From: SFEL01 sp045603585
GTDB taxonomy: Bacteria > Bacillota > Clostridia > Christensenellales > CAG-138
Length of the DNA: 64,000 nucleotides
Direction of reading: 5' to 3'
Assembly (NCBI GenBank): GCA_045603585.1
Contig: JAZUMK010000027.1
Location: forward strand, 62,001-126,000
Shown piece by piece: positions 43,301 to 50,486 of this stretch (positions within the stretch are counted from its first letter, which is position 1; each line of letters opens with the position of its first letter). The notes beneath the pieces are model-generated. The model saw nothing but the letters and a program-made list of their open reading frames with translations, did no database searches and had not been told where the DNA came from. Made by a program: the position numbers and the translations under genes.

Positions 43301-45376
43301 TTAATCCACAGGCCTGTTCCAGTGTCCGCGGGTGGCGTTGGCTGTCTGGTATACTCGTTTGCCTTCCCGGGCAGCAACGGCTGACAATATGCACCGGGAT
43401 ACAGCGTCCGGGCTTTCATCGTAAAACGCAAGCTGCACAGCCTCAGGCTTGGGCAGTTCGCCGTACAGGTCGGTTATGTCGGTGGGCAGGCAGTTCAAAA
43501 GCCGGAGCAGACATCCGTCCTCCTGACGGATATTGCGGAGGGGAAATTCCCTTCCCGCTTCATCCTCCATTATGCCCACATGTCCTTTGCAATTCTGACA
43601 GCCCCTCTGCTCCTTAAGCGTGCAATGGCGAAGCTGCATAAGCTGTGTTCTGCCGTATATGCTTACAGCTGTACCGCGGCCTGATATATCCCTGAGCTGA
43701 GGACGGGTAAGCTCCAGCGAAAGGGTTACCCTATCAAATCCCATGTCACGATATGCGGCAGCAGTATATGCGTTTGTAACGTTGGTCTGACTGCCTGCGA
43801 TCTTCAGCGGAAGATTCTTTATAAGCTCCAGCTGCCCCATATTGGCGGCGATAGCGCCATCCACAAGGCCGGATATGCATATCCTTCTTATTTTTTCCCT
43901 TTCCGCTTCGCTTATTATCACGGCAGGCAGGGATATCAGCAGCTTTGCCCCGGTTCTGTATCCGGCAAGGGTTGCAAATGCTGCTTCATTATATTCCCAG
44001 GGCTCCAAAGCGACCTCGTCCGCTCCGCTTTCAAAGGCGGCTTTAGCCTGCTCTATGTTGCTGACTATGGCTGTTATGGCAGTATTTTCGGCGGGAGCGT
44101 TTTTAATTTTATTTACCTGCGGCTCTTTTGCCTCCCGGCGGATAAGCAGAGCCTCCTGCATTTTTTCCGCCGCTTCCCTGCGCAGAGCATTTACGCTGCT
44201 CATTGGCAGGAACGCCCATTCATCCACATTTACCCTGCAATCCTCAGCAAAAAAAGGAGTATCGCCCAGTTTCATCGCCTGAGCGGCATAGCGCCGGGGA
44301 TCCTGGTCTTTCTGCGCCTGCTGAACCATATCTCCCTGCGCGGATACTGTGGTATCTCCGCAGGTCATGGTGAGTTTTGCGGGATTATTCGGCTGCATAT
44401 CAAGGCAAAGCTCCACCCTGCGCTTGCGGGTATCCTTTTCATATGTACGGGCTGCGTTTGCAATAAGCTCCTTTGAACTGTCGCTCTTTGCAATCCATCC
44501 TGTCTTGGCATTGTCCCCATAGAAATATCCGGTACAGCCGCCACCCCGGTCAAACATATCCATCATGTCCTTTTTATGGCGGGCAATGACGGCTTTATCC
44601 GCCCCATCCAAAGCTTCGCGGTATGCGCGGGTTATGACCGCAACATACTCGGCCCGCTTCATACGGCCCTCAAGCTTAAGGCAGGATACCCCCGCCTTTT
44701 CCATATCCTTAAGGTGTTCTATCATGCAAAGATCGCCAAGGCTCAGGGCATAGTCATTTTTATCGGGGGCATGGTCTATTGCCATCAGCTTGCGGCAGGG
44801 CTGGGCACAGGTGCCCCTGTTTCCGCTGCGTTCTCCCGCCATGGAGGACAGCAGACACCCCCCGGAAAAGCTCATACACAATGCGCCATGGGCAAAGGCC
44901 TCCAGTTCTATTGGAGACGTGGCGCGTATATTTGCTATCTCAGAAAGAGGCACCTCGCGGGACAGTACTGCACGCTCCATACCCATGGCATACACCGCAT
45001 TTGCCCCCTCGGGAGAGTGTATACCCATCTGAGTGCTGGCATGCAGAGGAAGCTCCGGAATCTCTTTTCGAAGGAATGCCGCAAGGCCCACATCCTGTAT
45101 TATAGCGGCATCCACACCGGCCCTGCATAAAAATGCAGCATACTTTGCAGCTTCGGAAAGCTCCTTGTCCAGCATAAGTATATTCAGCGTAACGTATACC
45201 TTTACCCCGCGGATATGACAATAATCCAGCGCCTGCTGAAGATCGGCGTTGGTAAAATTGGCGGCAAAACGCCTTGCGTTAAAGGCGCTGCCTCCCATAT
45301 AAACTGCATCTGCGCCGTTGTTTACGGCGGCCCGCATTGCCTCATGGCTGCCGGCCGGGGAAAGAAGTTCCATCAT
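43301..45376 (-). CDS. Peptidase U32 family protein with C-terminal collagenase-like (DUF3656) region
   Basis: 691 aa. The U32 half shows ELLSPAGSHEAMRAAV, NGADAVYMGG, and the signature FAHGALCMSFSGGC followed by Cys-rich RGTCAQPCR (likely Fe-S ligands). The second half (from about 290) matches the DUF3656 extension. Related proteins act in tRNA hydroxylation (TrhP) or ubiquinone synthesis; as there is no reason for ubiquinone here, tRNA modification is the better guess. Lies between zapA and mutS2; a terminator-like hairpin separates it from zapA. Confidence 0.9.
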   Translation of the reverse strand: MMELLSPAGSHEAMRAAVNNGADAVYMGGSAFNARRFAANFTNADLQQALDYCHIRGVKVYVTLNILMLDKELSEAAKYAAFLCRAGVDAAIIQDVGLAAFLRKEIPELPLHASTQMGIHSPEGANAVYAMGMERAVLSREVPLSEIANIRATSPIELEAFAHGALCMSFSGGCLLSSMAGERSGNRGTCAQPCRKLMAIDHAPDKNDYALSLGDLCMIEHLKDMEKAGVSCLKLEGRMKRAEYVAVITRAYREALDGADKAVIARHKKDMMDMFDRGGGCTGYFYGDNAKTGWIAKSDSSKELIANAARTYEKDTRKRRVELCLDMQPNNPAKLTMTCGDTTVSAQGDMVQQAQKDQDPRRYAAQAMKLGDTPFFAEDCRVNVDEWAFLPMSSVNALRREAAEKMQEALLIRREAKEPQVNKIKNAPAENTAITAIVSNIEQAKAAFESGADEVALEPWEYNEAAFATLAGYRTGAKLLISLPAVIISEAEREKIRRICISGLVDGAIAANMGQLELIKNLPLKIAGSQTNVTNAYTAAAYRDMGFDRVTLSLELTRPQLRDISGRGTAVSIYGRTQLMQLRHCTLKEQRGCQNCKGHVGIMEDEAGREFPLRNIRQEDGCLLRLLNCLPTDITDLYGELPKPEAVQLAFYDESPDAVSRCILSAVAAREGKRVYQTANATRGHWNRPVD

Positions 45377-45389
45377 GTGCTGAATTCCT

Positions 45390-45423
45390 CAAAAAAGCGG
45401 CCTAAGGTAAGCCCCCAAGCCGC
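45390..45423 (-). terminator. Terminator between zapA and the U32 gene
   Basis: 11-bp stem (three G-T pairs) GCGGCTTGGGG / CCTTAGGCCGC around GCTTA, then T6, 17 bp after the zapA stop. Confidence 0.75.
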
Positions 45424-45440
45424 ATATTGCAAAATTATGT

Positions 45441-45755
45441 TTACTTTACGGTTGCAGTCGCCTTTGTTTCGAAAGGACGCTTCACCGGCATTGTCTGACG
45501 GGGCATTTCCCTCAGCTCGGATATGCGGGAATCCAGCGCATCATAATCCTCCCGAAGCTTATGCAGCTCATCCGAAAGATTGAGCGCGGCAAGCATAAGG
45601 CAGTTTGCAGTGCTGAGATTGGGATACTGGCTCTGCACCTCATCTACCTTTTCATTAACATAACCGGCTATGCTGCGGATGTATTCATCGCTGTCGTCAG
45701 AAGCAAGGCGAAGCTCCTGCCCTGCAATATAGACCGTTACACGGTTCTTATCCAT
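45441..45755 (-). CDS. zapA: Cell division protein ZapA
   Basis: 104 aa; crosslinks FtsZ filaments. The globular head reads KNRVTVYIAGQELRLAS with the following YIRSIAGYVNEKVDE, then a coiled coil (about 55-90) and a basic tail. The start is ATG 45755, where the family usually begins; a TTG six codons earlier lies in the GGTGG SD region. Own promoter at 45799. Confidence 0.9.
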   Translation of the reverse strand: MDKNRVTVYIAGQELRLASDDSDEYIRSIAGYVNEKVDEVQSQYPNLSTANCLMLAALNLSDELHKLREDYDALDSRISELREMPRQTMPVKRPFETKATATVK

Positions 45756-45798
45756 AATAATATGCACCACCAATATATATAGTTTCCCTTATATGGAA

Positions 45799-45827
45799 AT
45801 TATACAATAACTTGTGTTTAATGGCAA
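45799..45827 (-). promoter_or_regulatory. Promoter of zapA
   Basis: TTGCCA-17-TATAAT, leader about 40 nt. Confidence 0.8.
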
Positions 45828-45999
45828 TAGGGCAACATACTTTTTTTGCATTGATATATGAAGAGTATTTTTGAAAATGCAAGGCGGCCTTTCGCTGCGC
45901 TTTGCAAATTAAAAATGCACATTTCTTCCTTATCCGCATTAATTTTCCGTTAAGATTTGCTTATTTTTTAAAAATTATGAACTTTTTTTGAAAAACCGG

Positions 46000-46027
46000 T
46001 TGACAATTGAATTTTTATCCATATAAT
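46000..46027 (+). promoter_or_regulatory. Promoter of the lysine riboswitch-nhaC unit
   Basis: Perfect TTGACA and perfect TATAAT with a 16-bp spacer; start about 10 nt before the riboswitch. The 170 bp between this and the zapA promoter is AT-rich and shows nothing recognisable. Confidence 0.85.
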
Positions 46028-46040
46028 AGGGGCTAAGCGA

Positions 46041-46290
46041 ATGATAGAGGTGCGAAAAACAAGAGTAAGTTCATCAGCGCGGCAGACACCGCAGAACCAA
46101 AAGGGTTTTTCGCCGAAGTGCAGATATTTTGTCTGAGGTATCTGTGCTGGGACGTAAGATAATATCTTGCGTACTGTCACTTAAAAAGTGGAGCGCTGTC
46201 ATGAACAAATCTTTTTATATGCCCTGAGTATGGGTATGTATGTAAGGTCATGATTGCGGAACCGCATTCATGGCTTAATTTTTTATATTT
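46041..46290 (+). promoter_or_regulatory. Lysine riboswitch with terminator
   Basis: Aptamer 46041-46202: P1 arms ATGATAG / CTGTCAT, AGAGGTGCG, AAGAGTAAG, AAAGGGTTTTT with CGCCGAAG, GCTGGGA, ACTGTCAC and GTGGAGCGCTG, all L-box blocks in order. Expression platform: 13-nt arms from GTCATGATTGCGG to CCGCATTCATGGC (46248-46273) followed by a long T-rich run, an intrinsic terminator. Lysine binding should stop transcription before the transporter gene. Confidence 0.95.
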
Positions 46291-46308
46291 TTTGCAGGAG
46301 GAAACCCC

Positions 46309-47946
46309 ATGGAACCCACCACCAGACGCAACCCCAGAGTCGTCCTTATTATGGCGATTCTTGCTGTAGCACTTCTCGTAGTTGCAGCTCTGACCACTGC
46401 CCCCAGTGCAGACCCCGAGGTATCCCGTTTCTACAATACCATCTGGTCTCTGCTCCCCCCCATCATCGCCATCACCCTTGCTCTGGTAACCAAGGAGGTT
46501 TACTCCTCCCTGTTTATCGGTATAGTGACCGGCGCCCTGCTCTACTCCGATTTCTCCTTTGAAGGCACCCTGACCCACGCTTTCAATGACGGCGTAGTAT
46601 CCGTACTGTCCGACAGCTACAATGTTGGCATACTGGTATTTCTGGTAATCCTCGGCGTTATGGTTGCCCTGATGAACCGCGCCGGCGGCAGCGCCGCTTT
46701 CGGCCGCTGGGCACAGGCCAACATCAAGAGCCGCGTAGGCGCTCAGTTGGCCACCATCGCCCTCGGCGTATTCATCTTCATCGATGACTACTTTAACTGC
46801 CTTACCGTTGGTTCCGTTATGCGTCCCCTCACCGACAAGCATAACGTTTCCCGCGCAAAGCTGTCCTACCTTATAGACGCTACCGCAGCTCCTATCTGCA
46901 TCATCGCTCCCATTTCTTCCTGGGCTGCTGCAGTATCCTCCTACGTTGAGGAAGGTTCCGGCCTTACCCTCTTCATCAACGCTATCCCCTACAACTTCTA
47001 CGCCATCCTCACCATCGTAATGATGGTTGGCCTGGTTATCATGAAGGCTGACTTTGGCCCCATGGGCAAGTATGAGAGGAACGCCCTCGACAATGGCGAT
47101 CTGTTCTCCGGCAACAACCCCTACGCCAATGCTTCCGATGAAGAATTCAACCCCAAGGGCCGCGTTATCGATCTGGTCCTGCCCGTTGTATTCCTTATCA
47201 TCTGCTGCATCGTTGGCATGCTTTACTCCGGCGGCTTCTTCACCGTTGACAGCGGCTGCTACATGGACTTCGTAACCGCCTTCTCCTGGTGCGATGCTTC
47301 CGTAGGCCTGATGCTGGGCTCCGCTTTCGCTCTGGTATTCACCCTTGTTTACTACCTCTGCCGCAAGCTGATGAGCTTTGACGAGCTGATGGGCTGCGTA
47401 CCCGAAGGCTTCAAGGCTATGGTTCCCGCCATCCTGATCCTCACCTTCGCCTGGTCCCTCAAGGCCATGACCGATTCCCTCGGCGCAGGCGAATACGTTG
47501 CCGCTCTGGTAGAGGGCTCTGCTTCCGGCTTCCAGTCCTTCCTGCCTGCCATCGTATTCCTTATCGGCTGCTTCCTGGCTTTCGCCACCGGCACCAGCTG
47601 GGGTACCTTCGGCATCCTGATCCCCATCACTCTGGCAGTATTCCCCCTCACCGATCCTCTCGGCATCATCTGCGTATCTGCCTGCATGGCCGGTGCTGTA
47701 TGCGGTGACCACTGCTCCCCCATCTCCGACACCACCATCATGGCTTCCGCCGGCGGCCAGTGCGACCACGTTGTACACGTTTCCACTCAGCTGCCCTACG
47801 CCCTGACCACTGCCGCCGTATCCTTCGTATCCTACATCATTGCCGGCTTCGTTCGCAATGCATGGATCTGCCTCCCCATCGCCATCGTGCTGATGCTGGC
47901 AACTCTGGCAGTTATCAAGAGGACTTCTGCAAACAAGGCCGCTTAA
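46309..47946 (+). CDS. nhaC: NhaC-family Na+/H+ antiporter-type transporter, probable lysine transporter
   Basis: 545 aa with about 11-12 membrane spans and NhaC motifs DDYFNCLTVGSVMRP, ATGTSWGTFG and GDHCSPISDTT. In Firmicutes, NhaC-superfamily members under a lysine riboswitch have been predicted to be lysine transporters (LysW); the riboswitch directly upstream supports that reading over sodium export. AGGAGG precedes the ATG. Codons are very C-rich at the third position (GCC, ACC, TTC), suggesting strong expression. Substrate is inferred. Confidence 0.88.
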   Translation: MEPTTRRNPRVVLIMAILAVALLVVAALTTAPSADPEVSRFYNTIWSLLPPIIAITLALVTKEVYSSLFIGIVTGALLYSDFSFEGTLTHAFNDGVVSVLSDSYNVGILVFLVILGVMVALMNRAGGSAAFGRWAQANIKSRVGAQLATIALGVFIFIDDYFNCLTVGSVMRPLTDKHNVSRAKLSYLIDATAAPICIIAPISSWAAAVSSYVEEGSGLTLFINAIPYNFYAILTIVMMVGLVIMKADFGPMGKYERNALDNGDLFSGNNPYANASDEEFNPKGRVIDLVLPVVFLIICCIVGMLYSGGFFTVDSGCYMDFVTAFSWCDASVGLMLGSAFALVFTLVYYLCRKLMSFDELMGCVPEGFKAMVPAILILTFAWSLKAMTDSLGAGEYVAALVEGSASGFQSFLPAIVFLIGCFLAFATGTSWGTFGILIPITLAVFPLTDPLGIICVSACMAGAVCGDHCSPISDTTIMASAGGQCDHVVHVSTQLPYALTTAAVSFVSYIIAGFVRNAWICLPIAIVLMLATLAVIKRTSANKAA

Positions 47947-47960
47947 TAAAAGCGCACATC

Positions 47961-47990
47961 AAAGCCCCGCTCAATAAGAGCGGGGCTTTT
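47961..47990 (+). terminator. Terminator of nhaC
   Basis: 12-bp stem AAAGCCCCGCTC / GAGCGGGGCTTT with AATAA loop, then TT; on the minus strand it also follows the MgtC-like gene. Confidence 0.88.
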
Positions 47991-48010
47991 GCTATGCTGA
48001 ATTTTTTGTT

Positions 48011-48688
48011 TTACAGAGATTCTACGTATGCTGTTTCTTCAAGGCTTGCAAGCTCCTTCAGCATATCGTCATGCTTGTATTCTCCCAGTGACTTCAATGT
48101 TACGCTGAAGGCTATGGCTCCTGCCGTATAGGCTCCGTCTGCATCCATCTGCAGATTGCTGTGCTCTATGTTGTGGGTGCGGATAAAGTCGAAAAATACG
48201 CTTATGGGAACGCCTTTTTTCAGTTCAACATATACATCAAGCCGCTTGGAATTATGCCTCAGCTTATCGTCTATATTGTGCATCAGGGTAAGTATGATAA
48301 ATATGCTTGCCGTTCCCATCAGCGCCACCTCATACAGCCCGATGCCGACCGCCAGGCCCACGCATGCGCTGGCCCACAGGCCCGCAGCGGTTGTAAGACC
48401 CTTTATCTGGTTTCTCGCTGTAACGATTATGCTGCCGGCTCCCAGGAAACCTATTCCGCTTACCACCTGGGCACCCATACGTACCGGATCTCCGGTTCCG
48501 TATGCCTGATAGATATACTGGTTCGTTACCATTACTATGCAGGCGCCCATGCATACCAGCATATACGTTCGCAAGCCTGCAGCTCTGTTTTTCAGTCCTC
48601 GTTCAAGGCCTATAGCTCCTCCCAGCACTATGGAAAACAATATCCGCAAGACCAACGAGGCTATGGTCAGCTCTCTGACGGCAATCAT
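48011..48688 (-). CDS. MgtC/SapB family membrane protein
   Basis: 225 aa. Four to five N-terminal membrane spans with GGAIGLERGLKNRAAGLRT (in parts: GLERGLKNRAAGLRT), VVSGIGFLGAGSII and GLTTAAGLWASACVGLA, then a C-terminal ACT-like cytosolic domain. MgtC proteins affect magnesium and ATP homeostasis. The start is ATG 48688, with GGGGG 7 nt upstream; earlier in-frame codons overlap the upstream lipoprotein. No MgtA-like pump is nearby. Confidence 0.9.
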   Translation of the reverse strand: MIAVRELTIASLVLRILFSIVLGGAIGLERGLKNRAAGLRTYMLVCMGACIVMVTNQYIYQAYGTGDPVRMGAQVVSGIGFLGAGSIIVTARNQIKGLTTAAGLWASACVGLAVGIGLYEVALMGTASIFIILTLMHNIDDKLRHNSKRLDVYVELKKGVPISVFFDFIRTHNIEHSNLQMDADGAYTAGAIAFSVTLKSLGEYKHDDMLKELASLEETAYVESL

Positions 48689-48713
48689 AATACCGCCCCC
48701 TTCCTGATTTTTT

Positions 48714-48741
48714 AAGTAAAAGGCGGAATTATATCCGCCTT
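48714..48741 (-). terminator. Terminator of the amidase-lipoprotein pair
   Basis: 8-bp stem AAGGCGGA / TCCGCCTT overlapping the lipoprotein stop, then TTTTAC on the minus strand. Confidence 0.72.
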
Positions 48742-49532
48742 GCTCCTGCGCTGTCACTTGTCCAGTTGTATATGCTTGAATCAGCAGTTGTTTCGGTGGA
48801 TTTGCTTACGGTAAAATGAAGACCTTCATCGTCGCACCTGAGCATGGTGGTCACTCCGTCGCCATGATCCACCGTGGATATCCACACATTATCTTCCGCT
48901 ATTATTTCCGCTGAGAAGCCGTCCTCTTTATTCTGGCTGTACTCAAGGCGGTCTGCCGTAAGTGTGCCATTCAGGGTCTCGCCGGTACCAAACTGGAAAT
49001 TCAGCGTATATTCAAGCTTTTCTTCGCCTTCTTCGGGCTCAGGAGATACCTCAGGCGTCTCCGCAGGCATCAATGGAGTAAGCTCCATTTCCTCGCCTTC
49101 TATGGCAGGCTGCCGGGTTATTCCCACGGTTATCGTTCCGCTGCCATCGGCTGCTCCGGATACTGCGGAGGAAAAGCTGCCCTCTGTATCGGTGGACAGC
49201 AGCCATCCGAAAGTTACCCTTCCCTCAGATACCTTCAAAGCATGCTCCGCAAGGTATATCAGGGTGTCTGCGGCTTCTTTTGAAACATCGCCTTCGAGGC
49301 GGCTCTGGAAAAGCTCTTCCAATGCCCCGCAGGCATTGTAATAATCGGCATAAAAGGCTGAAACCGGGTTTTGCGGTGTTTCGGGTTCCGGCGTGGCCTC
49401 GATTATATCCTGCACAGGCTCATACACCGTATTTGTCTGCTGATCCTCCTCCGGCGCATCCATAAACCATACGCAGCCGCAAAGGGAAAACAGCAGCGCC
49501 GCTGTCATAAGGAGTACAACAAGCTTTTTCAT
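48729..49532 (-). CDS. Lipoprotein of unknown function
   Basis: 267 aa. Signal peptide with lipobox ending at Cys20 (SLCGC). An acidic, Pro/Glu-rich linker (TPEPETPQNP) leads to a helical segment, then beta-rich stretches and a second acidic Pro/Glu stretch (ETPEVSPEPEEGEE). No motif recognised. Its ATG overlaps the stop of the upstream amidase (ATGA), so the two are translated together; a wall-related role is inferred from that pairing. Confidence 0.78.
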   Translation of the reverse strand: MKKLVVLLMTAALLFSLCGCVWFMDAPEEDQQTNTVYEPVQDIIEATPEPETPQNPVSAFYADYYNACGALEELFQSRLEGDVSKEAADTLIYLAEHALKVSEGRVTFGWLLSTDTEGSFSSAVSGAADGSGTITVGITRQPAIEGEEMELTPLMPAETPEVSPEPEEGEEKLEYTLNFQFGTGETLNGTLTADRLEYSQNKEDGFSAEIIAEDNVWISTVDHGDGVTTMLRCDDEGLHFTVSKSTETTADSSIYNWTSDSAGARRI

Positions 49533-50344
49533 GCCTCATCCTCCTCTGCACAATATGCGGCAATACCGGCAAATATACCCTCGGCACATCTGCTGCGGTA
49601 AAACTCCCTGCAAAGCAGCACATCTTCCCGGGGATTTGTAAGGTATCCCATTTCAATGGTTATCACGGGAACTATGGACCAATTAAAGCCGGTTTGGGTG
49701 GAAGTATAGCTTACGCCCTTATTTGCAGCCCCCGTTGCTTCGCAGAACTCTGCAAGCACATGCTGCGCAAGCATCGCGCTGTGGGGATGTATTTCCATGT
49801 CCTTTGCGGGAGCAATAACCAGTGCTCCGTTTGTCCGCTGAAAATTGGAGCTGTTGCAATGCACCCTAATCCAGAAATCCACCCCGGATTCATTCATAAG
49901 CTGTGCGCGCTCCATATTGGATATGCTTACGTTATTGCTGCTGCGGGTCATAACGACCTTTGCCCCTGCAGCCCTGAGAAGCGCTGCAAGCCTTAAGGAT
50001 ATATCGAGATTTATCTCGTATTCCGCCGCACCGGAACAAACGCCAAATCCGCCGGGGCTCATACGATCCTTTGTCAGCTCCGTATTGTCGGGATATACCT
50101 GTTCCTGCTCCGAATCGGCTTTAAGCTGATGGCCGGGGTCTATGCCTATAATACACCCCTCCAAAACATGCGCCGAATTATCACTTTCATCAGTATTCAT
50201 TTTGACGCCGAAGCGGCTTTTGGCGCTCTTTGCAAGTATATCATCCGAGACAAAACCATCGGGTACAGCAAAAACAGCGCTGCTTTGAAGCAGCACAATA
50301 GCTGTAATGGTCATGGCGATTATTTTTTTGACAAAAGTTGTCAT
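49529..50344 (-). CDS. N-acetylmuramoyl-L-alanine amidase (Amidase_3)
   Basis: 271 aa, signal peptide (about 1-27). The Amidase_3 zinc site is visible: His72 in GIDPGH, Glu110 in EYEIN, His162 in RVHCNSS, and catalytic Glu231 in TIEMGYLTNP. It cleaves the peptide stem from the glycan. The IRVHCNSS and PREDVLL pattern is close to CwlD/clostridial spore-cortex amidases but lacks proof of that role. Overlaps the downstream lipoprotein by 4 bp; own promoter at 50379. Confidence 0.9.
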   Translation of the reverse strand: MTTFVKKIIAMTITAIVLLQSSAVFAVPDGFVSDDILAKSAKSRFGVKMNTDESDNSAHVLEGCIIGIDPGHQLKADSEQEQVYPDNTELTKDRMSPGGFGVCSGAAEYEINLDISLRLAALLRAAGAKVVMTRSSNNVSISNMERAQLMNESGVDFWIRVHCNSSNFQRTNGALVIAPAKDMEIHPHSAMLAQHVLAEFCEATGAANKGVSYTSTQTGFNWSIVPVITIEMGYLTNPREDVLLCREFYRSRCAEGIFAGIAAYCAEEDEA

Positions 50345-50378
50345 GATGCCCCGTCCCGGTTCAAAATATTACGTGTAT

Positions 50379-50407
50379 ATTCTACCATTACCGGGCGAAA
50401 TTTGTAA
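50379..50407 (-). promoter_or_regulatory. Promoter of the amidase-lipoprotein operon
   Basis: TTACAA-17-TAGAAT with TGG before the -10. A perfect palindrome TTAACAA-A-TTGTTAA (50420-50434) sits 12 bp upstream of the -35. Confidence 0.72.
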
Positions 50408-50441
50408 CCACCATGCCGTTTAACAAATTGTTAATTATACC

Positions 50442-50473
50442 GAAAAAGGCAGTATCATACCTATGATACCGCC
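50442..50473 (-). terminator. Terminator of clpC
   Basis: GTATCAT / ATGATAC core extended to GGC / GCC with one mismatch, then T5, 13 bp after the clpC stop. Confidence 0.82.
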
Positions 50474-50486
50474 ATTTTCCATAGCA

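Noticed and set aside
45870..45915. Imperfect hairpin between zapA and the lysine riboswitch
   Set aside because: Weak, with mismatches, no T-run and no gene at the right distance.
46177..47778. Long minus-strand frame opposite nhaC (533 codons)
   Set aside because: Antisense artefact; runs through the lysine riboswitch terminator and is rich in Gly/Asp/Glu/Tyr without a domain.
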